The notes: generated from the letters alone by a model not told the origin. Counted from the first letter of the stretch, positions 26,256-35,701 are shown. The stretch: 64,000 nucleotides of DNA from Rhizobium grahamii CCGE 502 (GCF_000298315.2 NZ_AEYE02000013.1:248001-312000), one strand, 5' to 3'. Made by a program: numbers and translations.

Positions 26256-27176
26256 CTGCTTCTTCCGCCCTGTGCGGACGGCGACCTCGCTAATTGCGAA
26301 AGCCGGCAACCCCAGCAGAAGCGGAAGCAGGAAGTAGATCGCCCGAAACACGATCAGCCCGCCGATTGAGGCGGCGCCCGGCAGGATGGCGCTGACAACG
26401 GCCTCCAATACGCCGAGACCGCCGGGAACGTGGGTGACGAGGATGGCCATGTTGGCCAGTACGAACGCAGTCGCACTTTGGACGAAGCTCACCTCGGCCC
26501 CGCCTCCCAGAGCCTGATGCAGGCAGGCAGCAACACAGATAAAGTTGAGAGTGCCAATTGCGACCTGCCCTATCGCAAGTCTGATGCTCGGCATCGTGAA
26601 GCGCCAATTCCATACGCGTAACGCCGAGCGCATCGTGCCGGCTAGAATGAGGTAGGACGCCGGCAGCAACAGGCAGAAGAAGCCAAGACCGAAGGAATTG
26701 CCGGAACCGACGCGAAGCACCCTGGCCACATCCATCGGGTTGATCAGGACAATAATTCCGGCAAGCGTCGACAAGCCAAGCCCGACCGTCACGCCGCAGA
26801 ACAAGATCACCTTGGCGATCTCCTCCGCACTCAGCCCCCACCGGGCGTAGTATCGATACCGAACCGCTCCGCTGCTCAGAGCCGCAACGCCAAGGTTATG
26901 GCCGATCGACAGCGCCGTGAAGGAGGCAATCGCCGCCTTCGGATAGCTCAGCGGCTTTCCGACATATTGCAGAGCCAACCAGTCGAAGCCAGTGAGGCAA
27001 AGATATGAGAGAGCGCAAAAGCCAACGGCCGCAACCAATCGCGGCCCGAAGATCGTGCCGCTCGACTGCACGATCTCGTCAAGCGAATATCGGCTGAAGA
27101 CGGTATACAGCAAGTAGGCGGCAAGCAGCAGACCGCAAACAAGGAGAGTATTGAGTATGACGCGCTTGACCGACAT
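26205..27176 (-). CDS. YbhN/lysylphosphatidylglycerol synthase-like membrane protein
   Basis: This 323-residue protein has about eight transmembrane helices and the UPF0104 (LPG_synthase_TM) signature, including ALSIGHNLGVAALSSGAVRYRYYARWGLS and LVTHVPGGLGVLEAVV. It lacks the lysyl-transfer catalytic domain of MprF, so it is likely a flippase-like or lipid-trafficking partner. Start chosen at ATG 27176 (MSVKRVILN). Head-to-head with the YbhP-like gene and tail-to-tail with the ClsB-like gene, it sits inside the conserved lipid set. Direct function in rhizobia is unproven. Confidence 0.85.
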   Translation of the reverse strand: MSVKRVILNTLLVCGLLLAAYLLYTVFSRYSLDEIVQSSGTIFGPRLVAAVGFCALSYLCLTGFDWLALQYVGKPLSYPKAAIASFTALSIGHNLGVAALSSGAVRYRYYARWGLSAEEIAKVILFCGVTVGLGLSTLAGIIVLINPMDVARVLRVGSGNSFGLGFFCLLLPASYLILAGTMRSALRVWNWRFTMPSIRLAIGQVAIGTLNFICVAACLHQALGGGAEVSFVQSATAFVLANMAILVTHVPGGLGVLEAVVSAILPGAASIGGLIVFRAIYFLLPLLLGLPAFAISEVAVRTGRKKQLEKRIEQPPQSQAQLL

Positions 27177-27241
27177 GAGGAATCCATTGCTCTGACACTC
27201 TTGTCTTGGGAACGATCTAGGTTCTGGCGGGTTCCCGCTGC

Positions 27242-28015
27242 ATGAATACAAGCTCCCCTCTCCCTCAGAACCTGGACCGCCGCGAGCTCAAAATCCTCAC
27301 TTATAATGTTCATAGTTGCGTCGGCACCGACCGCCGGGTTGATCCACACAGGATTGCAGACGTGATCGCGCGCTCGGAGGCAGACATCATTGCCCTTCAA
27401 GAACTCGACGTCGGCCGAAAGCGGACGGGCGGGGTCGATCAAGCCGCAACGATTGCGGCTCTGCTCAAGATGGAGGCGCACTTTCACCCCGCACTGCATG
27501 TCGAGGAGGAGCGTTATGGCGACGCCGTTCTGACGGCCTTACCCACTCGCCTGATGAGCGCGGGCCCACTGCCCTCGGTTGGCGAGACACGTGGCGCGAT
27601 CTGGATGCGGATCGATGTCCGGGGATCGGCCGTCAACCTGATCAACACTCACCTTGGACTGCGCAGTCGCGACCGCGATCGGCAGGTGGCAGCACTTCTC
27701 GGAGCGGACTGGATCGGACACCCGGAGTTTCAGGGCGCACCGGCGATCGTCTGCGGGGACTTCAACGCCATTCCATCCTCGCCTGCATACAAAAGCCTCG
27801 CAAAGCACTTTCGGGATGCCCAGAGCATGGTCACCACAATGCCACGGCCGACCTTTCCTTCATGGTATCCGTTGTTGCGCATTGACCATGTCTTCGTATC
27901 GAAAGAACTCCACGTTGACTCCACCTCCATCGCGCTTGACCCGCTGACGCGCCGGGCCTCGGATCATTTACCGCTACAGGTGAACCTGAGAATCGTGCAG
28001 GACCACTCGACCTGA
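27242..28015 (+). CDS. Endonuclease/exonuclease/phosphatase-family protein (YbhP-like)
   Basis: The 257-residue protein has the EEP fold: LTYNVHSCVG (Asn), ALQELD (metal-binding Glu), NTHLGL (His), GDFNAIPSS (Asp-Asn) and the final SDHLPLQ (Asp-His). All catalytic positions are intact. There is no signal peptide. In E. coli the homologue ybhP sits with ybhO (clsB) and ybhN, and the same trio is here, so a phospholipid-derived phosphodiester is a more likely substrate than DNA. The gene is 65 bp from the divergent YbhN-like gene. Confidence 0.87.
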   Translation: MNTSSPLPQNLDRRELKILTYNVHSCVGTDRRVDPHRIADVIARSEADIIALQELDVGRKRTGGVDQAATIAALLKMEAHFHPALHVEEERYGDAVLTALPTRLMSAGPLPSVGETRGAIWMRIDVRGSAVNLINTHLGLRSRDRDRQVAALLGADWIGHPEFQGAPAIVCGDFNAIPSSPAYKSLAKHFRDAQSMVTTMPRPTFPSWYPLLRIDHVFVSKELHVDSTSIALDPLTRRASDHLPLQVNLRIVQDHST

Positions 28016-28222
28016 ACGCGCGCTCGGCGAAGTCACCCCCATACCCGCCTCGCGAACCGCCTGATGGGCACATCTGTGGGTACCGCGACGCAGCCTCAGA
28101 GTACGGGACGCAAAGATCCCCGACAATGAAGACGTCGCGTTTCCCAGCCCTGAGAACCGTTCTCGCTACCTGTGGAGCAGGCTAGGCCGGTCAAACCCGG
28201 CTTGCTCGTGAAAATTCTGCTC

Positions 28223-29014
28223 TTAGAGAGTGTCAATGACCCCGCCGTCAACGCGAACGGATGCGCCCGTCGTCGCGGAAGCGAACGGCGACGCAAGATA
28301 GGTCACCAAGTTTGCGACTTCCTCGACGCTGGTGGCGCGTTGAATGATCGAACTACCGCGGTGCTGCTTGACGAAAGCGGCAGCGATCTCCTCCAATGGC
28401 AACCCGGTCTTGGCTTGCTCGTCGGCAAGCATCGCTTCCACGCCTTCCGAAAGCGTGGGACCAGGAAGGACGGAGTTCACCGTAATACCCGTGCCGGCCA
28501 TGCGCTTGGCGAGACCGCGGGCGACCGCGATGTCGGCCGTCTTACTAACGCCGTAGTGGATCATCTCGACTGGAATGTTGAAACCGGATTCGGACGCCAA
28601 GAAAATAACGCGGCCCCAGTTCAACGTCTGCATGCCTGGAAGGTAGGCGCGGGCCAACCTGACGGCGGACATGACGTTGACCTGCCAGTGTCGATCCCAA
28701 ACCTCGTCGCTGGCGTCGAAAAAGTCGATCGGCTGGAAGATGCCCGCGTTGTTAATCAGGATGTCTACCTGGGGAACTTGGGCGACCAGTGCTGCACACC
28801 CCTCGGCGGTCGAGAGGTCGGCGGCCGCAGACTTGACGCTGCCCCTCGCGCCTTCGCCCTTGAGCCGTTCGGCGGCCTTTGCAGTCTTGTCTTCTGACCG
28901 ACCGTTGACCACGACATCCGCTCCAGCCCTTGAAAGCTGGCGGGCAATTGCGTAGCCGATACCTTCCGTTGATCCTGTGACCAGCGCCCTCTTTCCAGTG
29001 AGATCGATTTGCAT
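28223..29014 (-). CDS. Short-chain dehydrogenase/reductase
   Basis: A complete 263-residue classical SDR. It has the cofactor motif VTGSTEGIGYAIA, NNAG in ILINNAGIF, catalytic Ser in FLASESG, and YGVSK as the YxxxK pair. An Arg/Asn pair (NGRSEDK) after beta-2 favours NADP(H). The closing VDGGVIDTL is typical. Substrate is not evident and the gene stands alone between convergent and co-directional neighbours; the uronate operon ends about 200 bp from its start but is not expected to include it. Confidence 0.85.
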   Translation of the reverse strand: MQIDLTGKRALVTGSTEGIGYAIARQLSRAGADVVVNGRSEDKTAKAAERLKGEGARGSVKSAAADLSTAEGCAALVAQVPQVDILINNAGIFQPIDFFDASDEVWDRHWQVNVMSAVRLARAYLPGMQTLNWGRVIFLASESGFNIPVEMIHYGVSKTADIAVARGLAKRMAGTGITVNSVLPGPTLSEGVEAMLADEQAKTGLPLEEIAAAFVKQHRGSSIIQRATSVEEVANLVTYLASPFASATTGASVRVDGGVIDTL

Positions 29015-29213
29015 TTTCTGCTCCCGTCAAGGTTGGATGACGAAACCTATAGTCAGTTCTGCGGTCCCGCAACGGTCTGACGACCGGGAGATTCAGCGAT
29101 ATTTTCAGACAGCTTCGAGCAGCAATGTCGGATGTGGCCGTACTGCCAGTACTCGCCGTTTCCGATAGACCTAGCCGCGCGCTCCCTCCGTCCTCTGGGA
29201 GAAGCGCCTTATC

Positions 29214-29543
29214 TTAAAGGAAATCGTCGCGCCTTGGCGTGAAGGTGTCGATCAGCAGTCCCTTTTCGAGAGCGACGACGCCGTGGACGAGGTTGGGAGC
29301 AACGATGAAGCTGGAGCCGGCGTCGAGCCGGGTGGTGATGCCATCGACGGTGACGTCAAAGGCGCCCTCGGCGACGTAGCTCACCTGCGTATGCGGATGC
29401 GAATGCAGCGCGCCGATGGCGCCGGGCTCGAAGCTGAAGGCGACGAGCATCATTTCCGGGCGGTGCGAGAGAACGGCGCGTCGGTTGCCGGGCGCGACTT
29501 CGGTCCAGGTGATGTCGTCGGGAAGCGTGTAGTGATCGGGCAT
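29214..29543 (-). CDS. kdgF: KdgF-like cupin, unsaturated monouronate linearisation
   Basis: A 109-residue single-domain cupin with the metal motif HSHPHTQVSYVAEG and the second motif PNLVHGVVALE. KdgF proteins speed ring opening of 4,5-unsaturated uronates from pectin or alginate to 5-keto-4-deoxyuronate, the KduI substrate. It is the last gene of the uronate operon, immediately after kduD (about 10 bp). I start at the third of three consecutive ATGs because AGGAG directly abuts the first. Assignment combines fold and context. Confidence 0.85.
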   Translation of the reverse strand: MPDHYTLPDDITWTEVAPGNRRAVLSHRPEMMLVAFSFEPGAIGALHSHPHTQVSYVAEGAFDVTVDGITTRLDAGSSFIVAPNLVHGVVALEKGLLIDTFTPRRDDFL

Positions 29544-29552
29544 CATCATCTC

Positions 29553-30308
29553 CTATCGGGCAAGCCAGCCGCCATCGACCGGCAGCACCGTGCCATGAAC
29601 ATAATCGGAAGCGCGCGACGCCAGATAGACCGCCGTGCCCACCATATCCTCTGCCTTGGCCCAGCGGGCGGCGGGGATGCGCTTCAGGATATCGCCGCTG
29701 CGTTCCGCATCGGCGCGAAGCGCCTCGGTATTGTTGGTTTCGACATAACCGGGGGCGATGGCGTTCACATTGATGCCTTTCGACGCCCACTCGTTCGCCA
29801 TCAGCCTAGTGATGCCGGCGAGCCCGCTTTTTGCTGCCGTATAGGACGGAATGCGGATGCCGCCCTGGAAGGAGAGGAGCGAGGCGATGTTGATGATCTT
29901 CGCCGGCGACTGCCGTGCCAATGCTGCCTTCGCGAAGGCCTGGCAGAGGAAGAAGACGGATTTCAGGTTGGTGTCGAGCACCGCATCCCAATCCTCTTCC
30001 GTAAACTCCAGTGCGTCGGCGCGCCGGATGATGCCAGCGTTGTTGACGAGGATGTCGGGCGAGGCGCCGGCGGCAAGGGCGCGTTCTATGACCGCCTTTG
30101 CCTCCCCGGTATCGGACAGGTCCGCCTTGAGCGATGCGAACCGGCGCCCCGTCGATGCGACCGCACTCGCTGTCTCGTCCATCGCCGAGCGGCCGACGCC
30201 GACGATGTCGGCGCCCGCTTCAGCGAGGCCAATCGCAATGGCCTGGCCGATGCCGGTGTTGGCGCCGGTGACGATGGCCCAGCGGCCGGTAAGATCGAAA
30301 AGGCTCAT
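29553..30308 (-). CDS. kduD: 2-dehydro-3-deoxy-D-gluconate 5-dehydrogenase
   Basis: The 251-residue SDR begins MSLFDLTGRWAIVTGANTGIGQAIAIG and carries ILVNNAGIIRR, the catalytic Ser in IASLLSFQGG and the YTAAK pair, followed by NEWASKGINVNAIAPGYVETNNT, which is characteristic of KduD. It interconverts 3-deoxy-D-glycero-2,5-hexodiulosonate and 2-keto-3-deoxygluconate with NAD(H). Its start overlaps the kduI stop by 4 bp, so translation is coupled. The downstream KDG kinase and aldolase are not in this window. Confidence 0.93.
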   Translation of the reverse strand: MSLFDLTGRWAIVTGANTGIGQAIAIGLAEAGADIVGVGRSAMDETASAVASTGRRFASLKADLSDTGEAKAVIERALAAGASPDILVNNAGIIRRADALEFTEEDWDAVLDTNLKSVFFLCQAFAKAALARQSPAKIINIASLLSFQGGIRIPSYTAAKSGLAGITRLMANEWASKGINVNAIAPGYVETNNTEALRADAERSGDILKRIPAARWAKAEDMVGTAVYLASRASDYVHGTVLPVDGGWLAR

Positions 30309-31147
30309 CGCAGGTCTTCCATCGGCACCTTGTCCATGTCGGTGAAGCTCATGTTATCGCCAGCCATCGCCCAGATGAAGGCGTAACGGCCGGTTCCGGC
30401 ACCCGAATGGATGGACCAGCCGGGCGACAGCACCGCGTCGTGGTTTTTCAGGACGACGTGCCGCGTCTCGCTGGGTTCGCCCATGAAATGGAAGATGCGC
30501 GTCTGCTCCTGCATGCCGAAGTAGAGATAGACCTCCATGCGCCGATCATGAACATGCGCCGGCATGGTGTTCCACACCGAACCCGGCTCGAACATGGTCA
30601 GTCCCACCAGCAATTGGCAGCTATCGCAGACATCGGGGTGGACGTATTGATTGATGGTGCGGGCGTTGGATTCCTCCGCCGAACCCACGACCACCTTCCT
30701 CGCCATCTCACGGGTGATGTGCACCGTCGGGCACGTCCGATGCGCTGGTGCACTGAGCAGATAGAAGAGCGCCGGCTCGCCTTGATTGCGGCTAGCGAAG
30801 CTCAAAGCCCCCTCGCCCATTCCGATATAGAGCGCTTCCTGGAAGCCGAGTTCATAAGCCTTCCCCCCTACCCTGACGGTGCCGGCACCACCGATGTTGA
30901 CGATGGCGGCCTCGCGTCGGTCGAGAAAACGCTCTGTACCGGTCTGGGCGATCGCGGCGATCTCGATAGGCTTGGTGTCCGGCATGACGCCGCCGACGAT
31001 CATGCGATCGAGATGGCTGTAGGTGAGATTGGCCTCGCCGGGGCGAAACAGGTCCTCCATCACGAAGCCGTCGCGCAGGCCCTGCGTGTCGCGCCTTGCC
31101 GCATCCTCGGGTCCGACGACCTGGCGTACTGATACTGAAATGGTCAC
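30305..31147 (-). CDS. kduI: 5-dehydro-4-deoxy-D-glucuronate isomerase
   Basis: The 280-residue protein is a full-length KduI bicupin. Diagnostic segments are GGVMPDTKPIEI, FLDRREAAIVNIGG, and the metal-binding MPAHVHDRRMEVYLYFG followed by SPGWSIHSGAGTGRYAFIWAMAGDN. It isomerises 5-keto-4-deoxyuronate to 3-deoxy-D-glycero-2,5-hexodiulosonate, the step between KdgF and KduD. Gene order ATPase-kduI-kduD-kdgF shows one transcript from the transporter onward. Confidence 0.95.
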   Translation of the reverse strand: MTISVSVRQVVGPEDAARRDTQGLRDGFVMEDLFRPGEANLTYSHLDRMIVGGVMPDTKPIEIAAIAQTGTERFLDRREAAIVNIGGAGTVRVGGKAYELGFQEALYIGMGEGALSFASRNQGEPALFYLLSAPAHRTCPTVHITREMARKVVVGSAEESNARTINQYVHPDVCDSCQLLVGLTMFEPGSVWNTMPAHVHDRRMEVYLYFGMQEQTRIFHFMGEPSETRHVVLKNHDAVLSPGWSIHSGAGTGRYAFIWAMAGDNMSFTDMDKVPMEDLR

Positions 31148-31178
31148 GGGCTATGCCCCTTCTGTCTGTTGGCTGGGA

Positions 31179-31916
31179 TCAGGTGAGCACGACATATTCG
31201 GTCAGCTGGTTGATCGTCGTGTCGGCCTTGTCGACGTCGAACACCTTGGTGCCGTGGCTCATGATCACGAAGCGGTCGCAGACCTGATAGGCGTGGTAGA
31301 TGTTGTGGGTCACGAGCACGCTGGAGACGTTTTCCGCCTTCAGCTTCAGCACCTGGTTCAAGAGCGCCTCCGTCTCGCGCACTGAGAGCGCCGAGGTCGG
31401 CTCGTCGAGAAGCAGCACGCGCTTTTTGAAATAGACGGCGCGGGCGATAGCGACGGCCTGTTTCTGGCCGCCGGAGAGATTACCGACCAGTGTATCGGGG
31501 CTATCGATGCCGGAGATATGGACGGCGTTCTGCAGCACCTCCATGGCGATCTCGCGCATTTCGCGCTGCCTTAGGAAGCCGAACCGATCGGTGAGTTCGC
31601 GGCCCATGAAGATGTTGCGGGTGATCGAAAGCGAATCCACCAGCGCCGTATGCTGGTAGATGGTTTCGATACCGGCATCGGCGGAATCCGACCGGCAGGT
31701 GAACGCCGTCTTCTTGCCATCGACGCTGAGATAACCATCTGTCGGCTTGTGGATGCCTGAGATCAGGTTGACGGTCGTCGACTTGCCGGCGCCGTTATCG
31801 CCGAGTAGACCCACCACTTCGCCTTCGCCGATATGGAAGCTCAGATTGCGCAGCGCCGTCAGCGCGCCAAAGCTTTTCGAGATGTTGTGCAGTTCAAGAA
31901 GATTGGGGGCCGACAT
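31179..31916 (-). CDS. Sugar ABC transporter ATPase (FrcA type)
   Basis: The 245-residue single ATPase domain has Walker A GDNGAGKST, signature LSGGQKQAVAIARA, Walker B RVLLLDEPTSAL and the His of VTHNIYH. Unlike RbsA/XylG it has one domain rather than two, like FrcA of Sinorhizobium. Its ATG overlaps the permease stop by one base (TGATG). It powers uptake by the neighbouring permease and binding protein; gene context says the solute is probably an unsaturated uronate monomer or short oligomer. Confidence 0.92.
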   Translation of the reverse strand: MSAPNLLELHNISKSFGALTALRNLSFHIGEGEVVGLLGDNGAGKSTTVNLISGIHKPTDGYLSVDGKKTAFTCRSDSADAGIETIYQHTALVDSLSITRNIFMGRELTDRFGFLRQREMREIAMEVLQNAVHISGIDSPDTLVGNLSGGQKQAVAIARAVYFKKRVLLLDEPTSALSVRETEALLNQVLKLKAENVSSVLVTHNIYHAYQVCDRFVIMSHGTKVFDVDKADTTINQLTEYVVLT

Positions 31917-32935
31917 CACGCAAGACCTCGCCGCTCGATAAGATGGTTGAAGATGGCGGCCAGCACGATCAGCGTCGCGATGAACATGTCGAGATAGAAG
32001 CCCGGCGCGCGCAGCAGAAGCAGAACGTCGGTGATCGTGTGAATGAGCAGCACGCCGAGGAAGATGCCGATGATCGAGCCCCGGCCGCCGCGCAGCGACA
32101 ATCCGCCGATGACGCAAGCCGCAATCGCCTGGAGTTCCAGTCCGGCGCCCTGACCCGGCTGCACGCTGCCGACGCGGGCAGTGGCGAGGATGCCGGCCAC
32201 TGCCGCCATGCCGCCGGCAATCGCGAAGGCCACGAGCTTGACGCGGTTGGTGTTGATGCCGATCGCTTCCGCCGCACCCCGATTTCCGCCGGTGGCAAAC
32301 ACATGGTTGCCGAAGCGGTGGCGGTGGACTAGGTAGTGGAAACCAACGACGAAGAGCACGATCCAGATGAAGGCAGCATTGATGCCGAGCAGCGTGCCTG
32401 AAAACAGGCTGGTGAAGATCGGCTCGGGATCGAAGCGCACCTGGACCGCGCCGTTATAGAGCAGGACCGCGCCGCGCCAGAACAGCAGGCCGCCCAGGGT
32501 CACGATGAAGGACGGCAGCCCGAAGCGCAGTGTGATGTGGCCGTTGAGCAAGCCGATCATGATGCCGGCCAGAATGCCGAGCGGTGCGGCTATGAAGGCG
32601 CTCAATCCGGCGCCGACGAGGCTCGCCATCAGGATGGCGGTGAAAGTGTAGACGGAGCCGATGGAGAGGTCGAATTCGCCAGCGATCATCAGCACGCCAG
32701 CGCCGAGCGCCAGGCAGCCAAGCACGGGGATCGCCTTCATCAGGATCGTCAGATTCTGCGGTGAGAGGTAGCGAAACTGATCCGGATAGAGCAAGGCGCC
32801 TGCGATGCAGACGATCTGCAGCGTCATGAAGACAAGGAAGATCGCGCCTGCCGGCATCGCCATGATCTGCCTGAGAACAGGTTGTTTCTGCGTCCGCGAC
32901 CGGGGCGCGGCACTTTCTGCGAGGATTGGTGTCAA
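31916..32935 (-). CDS. Sugar ABC transporter permease (FrcC/RbsC type)
   Basis: A 339-residue permease with roughly ten hydrophobic segments and family landmarks MIAGEFDLSIGSVYTF, LPSFIVTLGGLLFWRG and the cytoplasmic-loop motif GGNRGAAEAIGINTNRVK. Only one permease gene is present, so it should work as a homodimer with two copies of the ATPase. The start (MTPILAESAAPRSRTQ) leaves about 70 bp to the binding-protein gene. Confidence 0.92.
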   Translation of the reverse strand: MTPILAESAAPRSRTQKQPVLRQIMAMPAGAIFLVFMTLQIVCIAGALLYPDQFRYLSPQNLTILMKAIPVLGCLALGAGVLMIAGEFDLSIGSVYTFTAILMASLVGAGLSAFIAAPLGILAGIMIGLLNGHITLRFGLPSFIVTLGGLLFWRGAVLLYNGAVQVRFDPEPIFTSLFSGTLLGINAAFIWIVLFVVGFHYLVHRHRFGNHVFATGGNRGAAEAIGINTNRVKLVAFAIAGGMAAVAGILATARVGSVQPGQGAGLELQAIAACVIGGLSLRGGRGSIIGIFLGVLLIHTITDVLLLLRAPGFYLDMFIATLIVLAAIFNHLIERRGLA

Positions 32936-33004
32936 GGTCTGGTACTCGATCGATTGGAGACGGAGAACCTGCCGACATCGCCGGCAGGCTCCATCGAAAC
33001 GCGG

Positions 33005-33955
33005 TTAGCGGAAGCTGCCGATCAGCGGCTTGACCGAGCTGATATGCGACTTGTCGAGGAAGGCGCCCTGGCCGGTGTCGATGTCGGTCGGGGTCAGCCC
33101 ATATTTCTTCGCGAGCGCGATCTGGGCGATCGGGTAGTAGCCCTGAAGATAGGGCTGCTGGTCCATGGTCGCGAACATCGCACCTGACTCAACCGCGTTG
33201 ACGATCTCGACCGCCAGGTCGAAGCCGCCGAACGGGATCTTCACGCCTGCGTCCTTGATAGCGCCCGCACCCACGGTGGAGGTGACCGAGCCAGTGCCGA
33301 ACAGCGCCTTGACCCCTGGATTGGCGATCAGGAACTGCGCCATGATGTTCTGCGCCTCGGCCGGATCGAGACCGGCGCGCACCGTCTCGACCTTGATGCC
33401 GTTTTCCTTCATCGCCTTCTCGATGCCACCGCCGCGCGCGACCGCGAAGCTTGCTTCGGGGATTTCGCGGGGGTTGAAGACGACGTCACCGGACTTCAGG
33501 CCGAATTCCTTGATCATCCGGTTGCCGAGCTCGTAGCCGGAGGCAAACTCGTTCATGCCGACATAGGCCTGACGGCAATTGCCCTTGGCGCCCTCAAGGT
33601 CGTCATTGTTGAAGCCGATGACGACGATGCCTGATTTCACGGCCGCGCAGATGCTTTCGTCGAATGCGTCGGACGAGGAGATAGCGACGGCGATGCCATC
33701 GACGCCTGCTGCCGTGGCGCTCTCGATCAGGTCGTTCTGGCGAACCGGATCGTTGTTGGCATACTGCACGTCGAGATCGACGCCGAACTGTGCCGCCGCG
33801 TCCTTGGCGCCCTTCACCACGGGATTGAAGAACTGGACACTCGGATCGAGATAGATGATCATCGTTGCCTTGACGTCGGCGGCCATTGCCGTAGATGTCA
33901 TCATCGTGGCTATACCCGCGGCTAATGCTGCGGTTTTCAACCTGGTCATTTTCAT
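33005..33955 (-). CDS. Periplasmic sugar-binding protein of the uronate operon
   Basis: The mature protein is a Peripla_BP_4-type (ribose/fructose-class) binding protein; the product is 316 residues with signal peptide MKMTRLKTAALAAG...TSTAMA. The fold is seen in IIYLDPSVQFFNPVVKGAKDAA, GVDGIAVAISSSDAFD and VIGFNNDDLEG. ATG 33955 is chosen because AAAGGGAGG precedes it; the upstream open frame has no signal-like features. It would capture the uronate and hand it to the permease. Confidence 0.9.
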   Translation of the reverse strand: MKMTRLKTAALAAGIATMMTSTAMAADVKATMIIYLDPSVQFFNPVVKGAKDAAAQFGVDLDVQYANNDPVRQNDLIESATAAGVDGIAVAISSSDAFDESICAAVKSGIVVIGFNNDDLEGAKGNCRQAYVGMNEFASGYELGNRMIKEFGLKSGDVVFNPREIPEASFAVARGGGIEKAMKENGIKVETVRAGLDPAEAQNIMAQFLIANPGVKALFGTGSVTSTVGAGAIKDAGVKIPFGGFDLAVEIVNAVESGAMFATMDQQPYLQGYYPIAQIALAKKYGLTPTDIDTGQGAFLDKSHISSVKPLIGSFR

Positions 33956-34002
33956 TTGCGTATCCTCCCTTTGGATGTGCAATGCGGGTCGAAAGACCCA
34001 AG

Positions 34003-34044
34003 TCTCGGCTGGCGGGCTCCGACCAAAGATCACGCCGGCCGAGA
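34003..34044 (-). promoter_or_regulatory. Long hairpin between aldehyde dehydrogenase and binding-protein genes
   Basis: TCTCGGCTGGCG (34003-34014) pairs with CGCCGGCCGAGA (34033-34044) with a single G-U position. A small GGGTC-GAAA-GACCC hairpin (33986-33999) follows in the transcript. Together they may adjust message level between the enzyme and the more abundant binding protein. Confidence 0.45.
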
Positions 34045-34107
34045 TTTTCCTCCTGGACGTCCCGCCTTCTCCCAAAAGCAGAAACGCCCTATCCCTCTGT
34101 TTCCCTG

Positions 34108-35622
34108 TCAGCCGAACCACGGCGCCGGTCGCCCGAACGTCACGTGCACGCCCTTGAACTGGGAATATTCATCAAAGCCATAACGGCCCAGTTCGCGGCC
34201 GAGGCCGCTTTTCTTGTAACCGCCGATCGGCAGTTCAGGCGTGCCGTCGATGACGCTGTTGATCCAGCAGCGGCCGGCGCGAATGCGGCGGATGCTCTGC
34301 ATGGCGTTTTCGAGATTGGTCGACCAGACCGAGGCGGAAAGGCCGAACTCGCTGGCATTGGCGAGCGCCACGGCCTCGTCCGCGGTCTTGAAGGTCAAGG
34401 TCGAGAGCACCGGCCCGAAAATCTCCTCGCGGGCGATCGACATCTCGGGCTTCACGCCGGCAAACACGGTGGGGGCGTAGTAGATGCCCTTGTCCTTACC
34501 GACGCGCTCACCACCGAGCAGCAGTTCGGCACCGGATGCGATGCCGGCTTCCACATAGGAATGAACCTTGCCGACATGGGCTTCGGAGATCATCGCGCCG
34601 ATCTTGGTGCGGTCGTTCAGCGGATCGCCGAAGGTTACCTTGCGCGAGATGTCGAGCAGCCGCTCCATCAATGCGTCGCGGATGCCGTCCTGAACCAGCA
34701 GCCGGCTGCCTGATATGCAGCACTGCCCGCCATTGTGATAGACGCCATAGGCGATGCCATCGGCGGCAGCCTCGAGGTCGGCATCGGCGAAGACGATCTG
34801 CGGACCCTTGCCGCCGAGCTCCAGACCGACGCGCTTGACGCTGCGCGCGGCGATCTCGCCAAGCTTGGTGCCAACACGCACCGAACCGGTGAAAGCAACC
34901 ATGTCGACGCCGGGGTCTTCTGCCAACACTTGGCCGGCCGGATCGCCGTAGCCGGTCACGACGTTGAAGACGCCATCGGGAATGCCCGCCTCGCGCGCCA
35001 GCTCCGCCATGCGGATCGACGTACCCGAGGTGAATTCGGACGGCTTGAGGACAACGGTGCAGCCGGCGCCGATCGCCCACGGCACGCGCTCGGAAGCGAT
35101 GATGAAGGGGAAATTCCAGGGCGTGATGATGCCGACAACGCCGACAGCTTCGCGCAGTACCAGACCGAGGCGATCGTCGCCGATGTTGTTGTGCGCCTGC
35201 CCTTCCAGAGCGCGCGCCTGGCCGGCGGCATAGGACCAGAGGTCGGCGCAGAAGCCGATCTCGCCGCGCGCCTGGGCGATCGGCTTGCCGACTTCGAGGC
35301 TTTCGGCCAGGGCCAACTCTTCCTGATGCTTCAGGATCAGGTCGGCCACCTTGAACATCAGGCGCGAGCGCTCCGCACCCGACATGCGCGGCCACGGGCC
35401 GGCATCGAAAGCACGCCGAGCCGCGGCAACGGCCAGTCGTACATCATCGGCCGAGGCTTCCGGCCAAGTGCCGACGACCACGCCTGCGTGACCGGGGCTG
35501 ACACGGTCAATCGTGCGGCCGGATTCAGCATCCACCGACTTGCCATCGACAAGCATCTGGTAGCGGGATTTAATGTTCAGCCGCGGATCACTGGAATCAG
35601 GCGCAATGAAATTGGACAGCAC
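34108..35622 (-). CDS. NAD(P)-dependent aldehyde dehydrogenase of the uronate operon
   Basis: The 504-residue ALDH superfamily enzyme has all expected residues: Asn in TPWNFPFIIA, Lys in VVLKPSEF, Glu in LELGGKGPQ and the nucleophile Cys in NGGQCCISG. It opens the leftward operon, 152 bp before the binding-protein gene, and is divergent from the GntR regulator. Candidates are 2,5-dioxovalerate dehydrogenase of oxidative galacturonate degradation, or a hydroxy-aldehyde oxidation linked to the Kdu route. Sequence alone does not settle the substrate. Confidence 0.88.
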   Translation of the reverse strand: MLSNFIAPDSSDPRLNIKSRYQMLVDGKSVDAESGRTIDRVSPGHAGVVVGTWPEASADDVRLAVAAARRAFDAGPWPRMSGAERSRLMFKVADLILKHQEELALAESLEVGKPIAQARGEIGFCADLWSYAAGQARALEGQAHNNIGDDRLGLVLREAVGVVGIITPWNFPFIIASERVPWAIGAGCTVVLKPSEFTSGTSIRMAELAREAGIPDGVFNVVTGYGDPAGQVLAEDPGVDMVAFTGSVRVGTKLGEIAARSVKRVGLELGGKGPQIVFADADLEAAADGIAYGVYHNGGQCCISGSRLLVQDGIRDALMERLLDISRKVTFGDPLNDRTKIGAMISEAHVGKVHSYVEAGIASGAELLLGGERVGKDKGIYYAPTVFAGVKPEMSIAREEIFGPVLSTLTFKTADEAVALANASEFGLSASVWSTNLENAMQSIRRIRAGRCWINSVIDGTPELPIGGYKKSGLGRELGRYGFDEYSQFKGVHVTFGRPAPWFG

Positions 35623-35701
35623 GTTTCCCTTAAAGCCGACACATCGTGCCGGCCCTCCCTTTTTACCCGGTTTTAGACCACCGGATTTATGTTGCGTTTG
35701 A

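Noticed and set aside
29283-30386. 367-residue plus-strand open frame
   Set aside because: Antisense shadow of kduD and the KdgF-like cupin gene; no ribosome-binding site or motif.
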